A DNA stretch of 54,504 bases from Candidatus Methanomethylophilaceae archaeon. Lineage in GTDB: Archaea; Thermoplasmatota; Thermoplasmata; Methanomassiliicoccales; Methanomethylophilaceae. Shown one piece after another: positions 43,313 to 51,739 of this stretch. How positions within the stretch are numbered: the first letter of the stretch is position 1; each line of letters begins with the position of its first letter. Where the stretch lies: positions 1 to 54,504 of the forward strand of contig JAGBGN010000134.1 in assembly GCA_017935945.1 (NCBI GenBank), written 5' to 3'. A program made the translations under genes and the position numbers. Below the pieces are notes generated by a model. That model had not been told where the DNA came from. It ran no database searches and was given only the letters and a program-made list of their open reading frames with translations.

Positions 43313-43490
43313 TTGCAATGGTCAAGTCGATATGGGTGCTGGCATCTACCAACAGGACGATTTCGAGACCGTATTCAACCTTCGGTGTCCGAGGACCAAG
43401 TGTTTGTGGAATTGGAGATCGCCGTAGACATCATCCACGATGACATGGCCGGGAGCACTGTGGAAGTGGACGTTTGTGTAGGCAGGTCCG
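43313..43490 (+). other. Possible frameshifted coding remnant
   Basis: One plus-strand frame gives GAGIYQQDDFETVFNLR. After a shift near 43383 another gives SVSEDQVFVELEIAVDIIH and then DDMAGSTVEVDVCVG. Codon composition looks coding in each half but neither has a complete gene, and no family is recognised. It could be the decayed end of a gene interrupted before the AAA_14 ATPase. Confidence 0.3.
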
Positions 43491-44870
43491 TCAGAATTCC
43501 GGCCCGTCCCTCTCGTTTTCCAACAGGTCGATGAATGCGGCCACGAATAGTGGGTAGTGTTCCACTTCATCATCATCCATGTGTATGTTGCCGTTTTCGA
43601 ACATGATCCTGCGGTCGACATGGAACATTTTGTTGACCTTGGAGATCGAAGGGGATGAACGTGTCTTGCCGGATTTCACCTCAACTACTGCGGATTCTCC
43701 CTTCATATCCAATACGAAGTCCAACTCCATCTGGTTCGGTCCACTGGATTTACGATAGAAACGTGGTTTGTATCCGCATTTGGTTATGCACTCTGCAACT
43801 GCATTCTCCATCAGTGCACCCATGTTGAATCTCATGTCATCGTTGAAGATCGCCATGGCGGCGCTGTTCCCCATCATCCTTGTCAATATGCCAGTGTCCG
43901 ACATGTACACCTTGAATGAATTATCTATACGTTTGAACGGGAGTTCAGGGGATTCAATGGCATAGCAGAAGTTCCCGTATCCCGCACCCTCGATCCATAG
44001 CAGATTCTCGAAGTATTTTGCGGAGGATGCACGTGAACCTGTTCCCCTGTCGAGGAGTGAGTATTGGAATTTCTTGTTGTTCGATGACAGTTGTTCCGGT
44101 ATGGATTCGAAACATCTGCAGGTTTTACGGGCATTCACAGGGTCATTGTAACGGTTTATGTCATTGACGATATCTCCGATGATAATGTCCAGAACATCTC
44201 TTGATGAGCTGTATTTCCCTTCCTCAATGAATCTTTTCACCGATTCTGGCATGCCACCCACGATCATGAAATCGCGGAAGTGTTTGTGCATAACATCTAA
44301 TTCCACCTGTTCCAACGGTGTTCTCGATGATATCTTTAATTTGATTTCTTCAAGGATGTTCTTCGGGAATCCGATAGCCCATAGATATTCCTCGAAGTCC
44401 ATGGATCTCATCGTGAGGACCCTTTCATATCCCATCGGGGTCAACGGGGGCAAGTCCGTGGATTCTTTGTTACTTCTTCTTGTGATTTGATTGGAGGCGC
44501 TTATCAATGAATCCGATGCAATCACGTCGTAACGGCCATCTTCTGCAAAACTTTTCAATGATGTGCGTGCACGGGGACAATCCTGTATCTCATCTAGGAA
44601 TATCAGGGTGGAATTGGCCACTATTTCTGTATTCTCCATCATCAATGACAGATTTCTTATGATGGTGTCGACAGTAAGGTCACCGTTGAAGGCTTCCTTC
44701 ATCCTTTGCATCTTTGAAAAATCGATGTACACAACATGTTCGTAATTTTCGTTTGCGAACTGTTTTATGATGTATGTCTTGCCAACTTGTCTTTGACCTT
44801 GGATGGTGAGACATTTACCCTTTTTGTCGTTCTTCCAAGACAATAGGTCGTTGGCAATCTTACGCTCCAT
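43491..44870 (-). CDS. AAA_14/DUF4143 ATP-binding protein
   Basis: A 459-aa protein of the common prokaryotic AAA_14-DUF4143 architecture. Walker A is IQGQRQVGKTYIIKQF (about residues 22-37), and the Walker B-like LIFLDEIQDCPRART is near residue 90. The C-terminal DUF4143 half ends with YRKSSGPNQMELDFVLDMKG and AVVEVKSGKT, a PD-(D/E)xK-like nuclease core signature (D, then ExK). These proteins are mobile, of uncertain function, and often thought to act in defence or as selfish elements. Lower GC and codon use than neighbours support acquisition. A TATA-rich block lies upstream, with two direct repeats behind it. Confidence 0.88.
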   Translation of the reverse strand: MERKIANDLLSWKNDKKGKCLTIQGQRQVGKTYIIKQFANENYEHVVYIDFSKMQRMKEAFNGDLTVDTIIRNLSLMMENTEIVANSTLIFLDEIQDCPRARTSLKSFAEDGRYDVIASDSLISASNQITRRSNKESTDLPPLTPMGYERVLTMRSMDFEEYLWAIGFPKNILEEIKLKISSRTPLEQVELDVMHKHFRDFMIVGGMPESVKRFIEEGKYSSSRDVLDIIIGDIVNDINRYNDPVNARKTCRCFESIPEQLSSNNKKFQYSLLDRGTGSRASSAKYFENLLWIEGAGYGNFCYAIESPELPFKRIDNSFKVYMSDTGILTRMMGNSAAMAIFNDDMRFNMGALMENAVAECITKCGYKPRFYRKSSGPNQMELDFVLDMKGESAVVEVKSGKTRSSPSISKVNKMFHVDRRIMFENGNIHMDDDEVEHYPLFVAAFIDLLENERDGPEF

Positions 44871-44915
44871 GGTTCATGGAGTGTTTCATTCTATTTTATA
44901 TAATTTATATAGACC

Positions 44916-44959
44916 TGAATTCCACGGCCGTATTATTCACATCAACTTGAATTCCACGG
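44916..44959. repeat. Two direct repeats upstream of the AAA_14 gene
   Basis: TGAATTCCACGG occurs at 44916-44927 and 44948-44959, start to start 32 bp (three helical turns). They lie just upstream of the minus-strand TATA block (44893-44911). A hairpin CTCCATG / CATGGAG also overlaps the start codon at 44866-44882. The rest of 44960-45230 shows no gene. Confidence 0.5.
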
Positions 44960-45236
44960 ACTAGTCAGATTGATATTTCCATCGGAACTGCCGTGGTGTG
45001 AACGGTTTATGCAACATCGGTTCAACAATAGAGGTGACGTGGTCGATTAAATCATGAAAACGAGTCCAAACATGTTCTACCATGGACCAACGGAAGATGA
45101 TGGGGCGAACCGGACAGGTCAGATGAATGCAAATGGGTATGAACAGTGGTTTGGTGCTGTACTATCATCAGTTGCATCTGCAGATGGTTGTAAGGACAAC
45201 CCTGTCGGGATGTCCGATTCGCCTCGGAGGGCCCCT

Positions 45237-45246
45237 CCTTATATAC
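45237..45246 (+). promoter_or_regulatory. TATA box of dphB
   Basis: CCTTATATAC is centred about 27 nt before the ATG at 45268, indicating a leaderless start. Confidence 0.6.
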
Positions 45247-45267
45247 ACCCCATCCAATCGTCGTTCA

Positions 45268-46065
45268 ATGACATCCGAACTCATCTTCGTTGGACTTGGG
45301 CTCAGCGGAACCGACGGTATGACCGTCAAGGCCCTCAACGCCCTGAAGGAATGCGACAAGATCTACGCGGAATTCTACACATCCACACTCATAGGCACAA
45401 AGGTCGAGGACCTGGAGGCGGTCATCGGCAAGAAGATCAAGGTCCTGTACAGGGCACAGGTCGAGGAGTGCGATGACATCATCGAGGACGCCAAGACCAT
45501 GAGGGTCGGTTTCGTCACCGCAGGCGACACCATGTCCGCCACCACCCATGTGGACCTCAGGATCCAGGCCGCAGAGGCGGGCATTCCCGTCAGGTTGTTC
45601 CACGGAATCACCATCTTCTCCGGTTGTCCCACATCTCTGGGACTCCAGAACTACAAGTTCGGAAGGACGGTCACCCTGCCCTTCATCGAGGACAACTACC
45701 ACCCTAGGTCCCCTTACGACCACATCAAGCAGAACAAGGATCTCGGACTCCACACCATGATCCTCCTGGACATCCGTGCGGACGAGCTCAGGTACATGAC
45801 CGCCCACCAGGCCATCGAGTGGCTCCTGGAGGGTGAGAAGAAGTGGGGAGAGGGACTCGTCACCGATGACACGCTCCTCTGCGTGGCATCCAAGGTCGGT
45901 TCCCCTGAGGAGAGGATCTTCGCAGGATACCCTAAGGACCTCCTCGAGATGGATCTGGGAGAGCCCCTTCAGACACTCGTCCTTCCCGGAAACCTCCACT
46001 TCATGGAGGCTTTCGCCCTGGTCAGGTTCGCGGGTGCTCCTGAGAGCATCCTCGACGACGAGTGA
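45268..46065 (+). CDS. dphB: Diphthine synthase
   Basis: A 265-aa S-adenosylmethionine-dependent methyltransferase of the DphB/Dph5 type, which methylates the modified histidine of elongation factor 2 on the way to diphthamide. The start MTSELIFVGLGLSGTDGM and the SAM-binding loop VGFVTAGDTMSATTH are characteristic of tetrapyrrole-methylase-fold proteins; FSGCPTSLGLQNYKFGRT and PLQTLVLPGNLHFMEAFAL are DphB blocks. Diphthamide is confined to archaea and eukaryotes. The start at 45268 fits the TATA box; an upstream extension has no similarity. It converges with the CbiZ-like genes across a short hairpin. Confidence 0.95.
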   Translation: MTSELIFVGLGLSGTDGMTVKALNALKECDKIYAEFYTSTLIGTKVEDLEAVIGKKIKVLYRAQVEECDDIIEDAKTMRVGFVTAGDTMSATTHVDLRIQAAEAGIPVRLFHGITIFSGCPTSLGLQNYKFGRTVTLPFIEDNYHPRSPYDHIKQNKDLGLHTMILLDIRADELRYMTAHQAIEWLLEGEKKWGEGLVTDDTLLCVASKVGSPEERIFAGYPKDLLEMDLGEPLQTLVLPGNLHFMEAFALVRFAGAPESILDDE

Positions 46066-46070
46066 TGATA

Positions 46071-46084
46071 GGGGGTTACCCCCC
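46071..46084. terminator. Bidirectional hairpin between dphB and the CbiZ block
   Basis: GGGGG-TTA-CCCCC directly between two convergent stops, so it can serve both transcripts. Confidence 0.65.
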
Positions 46085-46103
46085 ATCTTAAACGGTTTCC
46101 ATC

Positions 46104-46799
46104 TTAATTTCTCATAGATTCCAGGATGTCGCTCCCGATATCTTCTGGAACAAGTCCCCATTCGATCGCATCCTCGATGAAAGTAGATGCTGCATCGTAC
46201 GGACTCATGGTGCATACGGGGATGCCTATGACCTTTCTGAAGGACTCCTTGCATGACCTTCCTATGAGTTCACCGAACACAGAGTGCTTGCCTGCGTTCT
46301 GGAGACGTATTTTCCCAGAGGGGTTGCGTACGACCACTGTCCTGACGGAGGTGGGGCCGGATGGTACCTCGAGATCATCGGTCCTGATCCCCATGTCCTG
46401 GAGTGTGGCGGTCATGGACTCGGTCATGGTGACCATGGCACGGGCCATCGTATGGTCAGCCAGATCCACATCTGTGATGAGGATCAACAGGACCTCGCCC
46501 GTGGATTCGGGAACAGTCATCCCATCCGCCCTCCACACGGTTGGTTCACCGCAGCGTACGGCGATAGAGAGGACGTTCGTGACGTTCCTACCATCCATGG
46601 TGCAACCATACGCATCACAGTTGCAATCGATGTTCAGGAAACCCTCCTTCGACGGTCCTCCGATGTTGATCCCGTGAATTCCTCCGTGAAGGCCGCCCGA
46701 TGAGCCGGACACCAGTGCATCGCACGGTCCATTGAAGATTATGGAGAGGTTTCCATCATTCGAATCCAGGTGGATTCCATCCAAGAACTCACTGGACAT
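46104..46799 (-). CDS. CbiZ-family adenosylcobinamide amidohydrolase-like protein (copy 2)
   Basis: A 231-aa paralogue of CbiZ, last gene of the chelatase operon. Two family blocks are seen, LLILITDVDLADHTMARAM with MTESMTATLQDMGI after it, and LQNAGKHSVFGELIGRS. The N-terminal part (ALVSGSSGGLHGGIHGINIG) also resembles CbiZ. The usual ATGTGTDQ motif is not conserved here; the corresponding region reads PSGPTSVRTVVV, so activity may be altered. CbiZ hydrolyses the amide of adenosylcobinamide during corrinoid salvage. The start at 46799 has a GGGAGGTT ribosome site 7 nt before it and overlaps the upstream gene's stop by 11 nt. Confidence 0.8.
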   Translation of the reverse strand: MSSEFLDGIHLDSNDGNLSIIFNGPCDALVSGSSGGLHGGIHGINIGGPSKEGFLNIDCNCDAYGCTMDGRNVTNVLSIAVRCGEPTVWRADGMTVPESTGEVLLILITDVDLADHTMARAMVTMTESMTATLQDMGIRTDDLEVPSGPTSVRTVVVRNPSGKIRLQNAGKHSVFGELIGRSCKESFRKVIGIPVCTMSPYDAASTFIEDAIEWGLVPEDIGSDILESMRN

Positions 46800-47946
46800 A
46801 GTCGTAACCTCCCAGTTCAGTGGCTCTCTGTTGCACCATGATCGCAAGGACCAACCTGAGGTGTGTCGGTATGTCCTCTGTCCTCTCGAGACGTAGTCTC
46901 ATGACAGGATTCAGATCCATACCGTCGAGGAGGAGCTTCTTACACATCCTCTTGACGAACGACAGTCCCTCGGAGGGTTCGACGAGACCAGTTTCAGTTC
47001 TGTCATGCACAGCCAACATGGCGTAGAACACGGATGCGTTCCTCGGATCGGAACTAACCTCCTTCTCCGCCGAGTCCAGATTGGACATCGTGGAGTCGAA
47101 ACGGAGCTCCTCCCTCATCCCCCTGGGGGTTATCCCGAAGCGTGACAGCGATACGAGGCAGTCCAACTGCGTCACATGGTTCATGGCGGTTTGTCTGTCC
47201 AGTGTCTCGTACAGTCCGATCCACACGCATTCGGCTATCGCCTCCGCCAACCCGCTGTCGCGTCCGATCGATTCCAATGGATCATCACCCTTCCTGCACA
47301 TGATCGCCACCTGATCGGTTCCGGATCCGGTGGCTATGCCGGTGCTGTACAGGCTCCTGGCCATCAGCTCCTGGAGGACACAGCTCTTGGTCTCGACAGC
47401 GATGGTCATGGCGTCCAGCATGGCCCCGTCCGATAGCGGGGCATCGATGCAGAGGATGGTGATTATCGTACCCTTGCGTTCCAGGTACTTCACCGCCTCA
47501 TCGTGCTTCGCTGGATCGCCCGCACGTCCTCCGTTGCCACGGACGCCGCCGGTTATCGCTATCGACACCTCTCCCCCATCGTATCCGGCGGTGTAGAGTG
47601 CCGCATTGCCCATGTTGGCGGCAGTGCTGAGGGACACCACCCTGTCCGGATCCAATCCGAGTTTCGAGAAGTGCATGCGGGAGCATTCGTTGTGCACCTC
47701 CAGGGGTTCCGGCATCATGGTCATCTCCAGGTCACCTCCGAATCCCGTGGTGTTGACCACGGCTTCTGGGGATTCCACGAACCCCCCGTTGCAGTAGCCG
47801 GTGCACATGACCCTGAAACCGTCATCGGGCGGGATCACCAGGAGGGAACGTGATTGACGGTAGACCTCGATACCGGCACAGAGGCTTCCGTAGTGGATGC
47901 GTTCGCCGGGTTCCTCGGCTTCGATTATCTCCTGCCATGTGATCAT
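46789..47946 (-). CDS. cbiZ: CbiZ-family adenosylcobinamide amidohydrolase-like protein (copy 1)
   Basis: A 385-aa CbiZ-type protein. Conserved blocks are VVSLSTAANMGNAALYTAGY, then VRGNGGRAGDPAKHDEA, and SLYSTGIATGSGTDQVAIM, the diagnostic ATG(T/S)GTD loop. About 120 extra residues follow the usual CbiZ core. CbiZ turns adenosylcobinamide into adenosylcobyric acid so that scavenged cobinamide can be rebuilt into a full corrinoid cofactor. It starts 4 nt after the CobN stop and is followed by a shorter paralogue, so cobalt chelation and cobinamide salvage are transcribed together. A role in a specific corrinoid of this archaeon is inference. Confidence 0.88.
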   Translation of the reverse strand: MITWQEIIEAEEPGERIHYGSLCAGIEVYRQSRSLLVIPPDDGFRVMCTGYCNGGFVESPEAVVNTTGFGGDLEMTMMPEPLEVHNECSRMHFSKLGLDPDRVVSLSTAANMGNAALYTAGYDGGEVSIAITGGVRGNGGRAGDPAKHDEAVKYLERKGTIITILCIDAPLSDGAMLDAMTIAVETKSCVLQELMARSLYSTGIATGSGTDQVAIMCRKGDDPLESIGRDSGLAEAIAECVWIGLYETLDRQTAMNHVTQLDCLVSLSRFGITPRGMREELRFDSTMSNLDSAEKEVSSDPRNASVFYAMLAVHDRTETGLVEPSEGLSFVKRMCKKLLLDGMDLNPVMRLRLERTEDIPTHLRLVLAIMVQQRATELGGYDYVQ

Positions 47947-47950
47947 CGAA

Positions 47951-50900
47951 TCACCCCCTGTGGTTGATCTCCTCGAGGTTGCCTTCGCAGTCCAGGTACA
48001 GCTCGGTCAGTTCCTGGACGATGTCGTCGGGAGCATCCCACAATCCGCGTCTGATGACCTCCAACAGGTCCTCGACCATCTCCTTCAGGGCATACGGGTT
48101 GTTCTCGTTGATCCACTCACGCATCTCCTCATCCAGGACGAACTTCTCCGTGACGGATTTGAACATCCAGGGTTCGATGTTGTCGGAGGTCGCGCTCCAA
48201 CCGAGCATGAACTCGGTCAGTGTGGACAGTTCCATCGCGCCCTTGTAGCCGTGCTGCTTCAACCCCTCGACCCATTTGGGATTCAGCACCCTGCTGCGCA
48301 TCACGTACGCGGTCTCCTCCTCCAATGTGCGGAGCTTTATCCTGTCCACATCGGAGCTGTCCCCCATGTACGAGGTCGGTGCTGTTCCGCCGAATGTCCT
48401 GACGGCCGCGTTCATGCCACCGAGGCTATCGTAGTCGTCATCGATGTCCAGCATGTCGAATTCGCGGTCGTTGTGGTTCTTGACGGTCACGTTCAGCTGA
48501 CCTACACGTCTCTTGAACGCCACGGGGACCTTCTCTCCCTTCCACTTGCCGCCGTATGCATGACCGCCCCAGGTCGCGTATGTCTCCGCGATCTGCTCGA
48601 TGCTGTCCCATTTGGATGATTCGATCAGGACCGAGACGCCGTTGCCGTGCTGTCCGGGAGGGTCGCCGAAGACCCTTATGCTGGCCAGGTCCCTGGCCTC
48701 CTCCGCGCCCATCCCCTCGGATATGTACTTCTTGATGTCATCCATCAGGTGCTTCCTGTAGAAGTTCTCCTCATCGGACTCATCCAGTTCACCGACAATC
48801 CTCAACGCCTCCACGAGGAAATCGGTCAGGTTGGGGAACGAGTCACGGAACAGTCCCGATATCCTGGGCATGACGTCGATCCTCGGCCTGCCCAGTTCCT
48901 CCAATGGGATGACCTCCATGCCGGTGACCTTCCCACCGATGGTTCCCCAGGTGGGCCTCACACCCATGAGTGCGAGTATGTATGCGACGTCATCACCGTA
49001 GGTCTTCATGGTGTCCGTGGCCCAGACCACTATCCCCACGTTCTCCGGGTAGGTTCCGTTGTCCTCCACGTAGCGGGACACCATGTCCTCCGCCATCTTG
49101 CTGCCGACCTTCCAACTGGCCTCAGAAGGTATGGCATCCGGGTCGATGGAGTAGAAGTTCCTTCCCATGGGGAGGAGGTGGGAGTTACCCCTGGTCGGCG
49201 ATCCGGACGGTCCCGGTTCCACGAACCTGCCGTCCAATCCTTTCACGAGGTTGTCGACCTCGTCGGTCATCCTCCTGATCCCGGGCATGATCACATCGGT
49301 CACATGGTTGATGGACCTTGTCGTGTCGTCATCCAATCCGCCGAGGAGTCCACGTGCCGCATCGATGGATGCGTCATGGTCGAATTCCACCTCGTCCATC
49401 CGGTCGATCAGTGCGTTGAAAGTGGAATCCACCCTTTCCAGGACCATCCCCTTGACCTCGCCATCGGAGGTCATCCCCGACGGGTTGTCCAGGAGGTCGT
49501 CCAGATCGTGTCCCATGAGGTTGCATACGCAACCCCTCAGTGAGGGGATGCTGCCGTTCCTGAGGCGACAGAGGCTGTAGACCATCTCGCGCAGACGTTC
49601 ACCCTCGGGTACCTCGCCCAGGATGTGGAGTCCGTCCTTGATCATCGCGTCCTTGATGTCCGACAGGTAGTCGTATATGTCGTCCACGACCGCATCCACG
49701 TCATCGGGTGTGCATTCGGGATCCAGTCCAAGTTCCTCGAACATGTCGAGTCTGCGGATCTCCTCCAGGATGCTGTCATCCAGGGATTGGCGCTTGTCAT
49801 CCTGCATCGTGCTGCGGGAGTTGAGGTACTCCTGCAGGAAACCCTCCAGGTCCATCAGGTCGTCGTAGCTCCCGCCACGCATCATCGATGGGCACATGTG
49901 TCCTATCAGCACCGAGTTGGCCCTGCGTTTGCATTGGATCCCCTCACCCGGATCGTCGATGATGTAAGGATAGACGTTCGGCATGGTGTCCAGGACGACA
50001 TCGGGATAGCAGTCCGCGGACAATCCGTTTCCCTTCCCCGGGAGCCATTCGAGGGTCCCGTGGGTACCCATGTGTATTATGCAGTCGGCCTTGAAGACGT
50101 ACTTCAACCATCTGTAGTAGGCCAGGTACTGGTGGGGCATGACCACGTACGGGTCGTGGTAGAGCCTCTCCGCCTGTGAGTGCTGCCCCCTGTTCGGCTG
50201 GATCCCGATGAACGTCTTCCCGGTGGTGTATCCGGGTACGAGGAACCTCCCCATGTGGGTGGATATGTCTCCTGGGGGTTCACCCCAGCTCTGTTCGATC
50301 CCGGCCCTCGCCTTGTCCGTCAACTCTGCGTACCAATTACTGTACGTCTCCATGTCTATCAGGTCCGCGGACCTCTCAGGGATCTCCTCGTCGGGTACCC
50401 ACTCCGTGTCGCTGGTGACCCCTTCCAACAGCCTGTTCACGATGGCGTTGCCGCTCTCGGGGATGTCCCCGACATCGTAGCCCTCGTCCTTCATGGATAT
50501 CAGGCATCTGCGGACGCTTTCCAGGGAATCCAATCCGGATGCACCGCCGATGCGGTCGTTGCTGGGCGGATACATGTTGAAGAGGAATGCGACCCTCCTT
50601 TCGGAAACCGGTTTCCTGCGGAGCTTCGCCCATGACACGGCGAGGTCAGCGATCCTGTGGATCCTGTCGGGGACCGATTCGCAGCGGTAGATCCCATCGT
50701 CGCCGCGTGAGTTGAACGACACCGGCACGGAGATGGTCTGACCGTCGAACTCGGGCCATATGACGTTGGCACCGAGTTCGGACGATGTGAGTCCTATGAT
50801 GTCCTCCCTCCACTTCTCCACAGGACGGGAGACGTTGATGGCCTGTATCACGGGGACATCCAGGTCCAGGAAGAAGTTGTGCGGGTGCTCCTCTCCGGAG

Positions 50901-51730
50901 ACGTTGTTCATGGACACCTGGGAGAAACCGGTGCATATCACCAGGGTGTCTATCAGTGGCCGACCGTCCCTCTTGAAGTACTTCTCTATCACGGCTTCGA
51001 CACCGATGCTGCCGGTGATCTCGTCCGGGGAGGATTGGAAGAACACGGGTATCGTGTTGACATCCATTCCCTCCAGTTTCCTGATGAGTGTGTCTATCGC
51101 ACCCTTGCGGTCCTTCAGCCAGCTGGTCTGGTGCATCATGACGCCGATGGTGATCCTCCCGTCATCGAGGGTCTCCAGGTACTCGTCCAGTTCCATCATG
51201 TCCCCGAGGTCGGGGTGGTACAGTCCCTCCGTGCGGTTGCGGGCGACTTCGGGGACCTCCACGTCGCATCCTGCGATCTCCCTGCACAGCCATTTCATCA
51301 GGGAGCGGTGGTTATCAGCCCCACCTATGCCGACGAATCCCCTGACCAGCAGGTAGTCCCTGTCCGAATGGCGGAACCTGTGGCGGTTCTCCTCGTTGAG
51401 TTCCGGGAGGGAACTGTCGTACAGCATGTCCAGACCCTCCTCCTCGACGACCTCCATCATCCTGTCGTATTTCCTGAAATGGGTCTGGTCACCATGGAAC
51501 TCCACCAGGAGTATGTCCGTCCTGCGCAGTTCCTTCACCATCTCCAGGAATGCCGACTCATCCGAATCCAGGACCTCGGAGTCACAACATACAAGGCGGA
51601 TCCCCGATGGCAGGTCGTCCATTCCTTCCAGGGTCTTCCCCATGAATATGCTGTCCCTGTTCATCACGCTGAGGTACACGGCGTTGACGGTACCTCCATC
51701 ATGGTCTCCTTTCTCAAAAACATCCAACAT
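47951..51730 (-). CDS. cobN: Cobaltochelatase CobN-type large subunit
   Basis: A 1259-aa CobN/BchH-family subunit, the porphyrin- or corrin-binding part of an ATP-driven metal chelatase. Family blocks include IHMGTHGTLEWLPGKGNGLS near the middle, PNVYPYIIDDPGEGIQCKRR, and the C-terminal FGDPPGQHGNGVSVLIESS and TWGGHAYGGKW. The N-terminal part is the less conserved cobalamin-type head. With BchI- and BchD-like partners encoded directly upstream on the same strand, it forms the usual three-part chelatase. Cobalt is the likely metal because CbiZ genes follow; nickel or magnesium cannot be excluded by sequence. It starts 9 nt after the BchD-like gene. Confidence 0.95.
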   Translation of the reverse strand: MLDVFEKGDHDGGTVNAVYLSVMNRDSIFMGKTLEGMDDLPSGIRLVCCDSEVLDSDESAFLEMVKELRRTDILLVEFHGDQTHFRKYDRMMEVVEEEGLDMLYDSSLPELNEENRHRFRHSDRDYLLVRGFVGIGGADNHRSLMKWLCREIAGCDVEVPEVARNRTEGLYHPDLGDMMELDEYLETLDDGRITIGVMMHQTSWLKDRKGAIDTLIRKLEGMDVNTIPVFFQSSPDEITGSIGVEAVIEKYFKRDGRPLIDTLVICTGFSQVSMNNVSGEEHPHNFFLDLDVPVIQAINVSRPVEKWREDIIGLTSSELGANVIWPEFDGQTISVPVSFNSRGDDGIYRCESVPDRIHRIADLAVSWAKLRRKPVSERRVAFLFNMYPPSNDRIGGASGLDSLESVRRCLISMKDEGYDVGDIPESGNAIVNRLLEGVTSDTEWVPDEEIPERSADLIDMETYSNWYAELTDKARAGIEQSWGEPPGDISTHMGRFLVPGYTTGKTFIGIQPNRGQHSQAERLYHDPYVVMPHQYLAYYRWLKYVFKADCIIHMGTHGTLEWLPGKGNGLSADCYPDVVLDTMPNVYPYIIDDPGEGIQCKRRANSVLIGHMCPSMMRGGSYDDLMDLEGFLQEYLNSRSTMQDDKRQSLDDSILEEIRRLDMFEELGLDPECTPDDVDAVVDDIYDYLSDIKDAMIKDGLHILGEVPEGERLREMVYSLCRLRNGSIPSLRGCVCNLMGHDLDDLLDNPSGMTSDGEVKGMVLERVDSTFNALIDRMDEVEFDHDASIDAARGLLGGLDDDTTRSINHVTDVIMPGIRRMTDEVDNLVKGLDGRFVEPGPSGSPTRGNSHLLPMGRNFYSIDPDAIPSEASWKVGSKMAEDMVSRYVEDNGTYPENVGIVVWATDTMKTYGDDVAYILALMGVRPTWGTIGGKVTGMEVIPLEELGRPRIDVMPRISGLFRDSFPNLTDFLVEALRIVGELDESDEENFYRKHLMDDIKKYISEGMGAEEARDLASIRVFGDPPGQHGNGVSVLIESSKWDSIEQIAETYATWGGHAYGGKWKGEKVPVAFKRRVGQLNVTVKNHNDREFDMLDIDDDYDSLGGMNAAVRTFGGTAPTSYMGDSSDVDRIKLRTLEEETAYVMRSRVLNPKWVEGLKQHGYKGAMELSTLTEFMLGWSATSDNIEPWMFKSVTEKFVLDEEMREWINENNPYALKEMVEDLLEVIRRGLWDAPDDIVQELTELYLDCEGNLEEINHRG

Positions 51731-51739
51731 AGAATCACC

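Noticed and set aside
45127-45267. N-terminal extension of dphB
   Set aside because: Similarity to diphthine synthase begins at 45268 and the TATA box lies inside the proposed extension.
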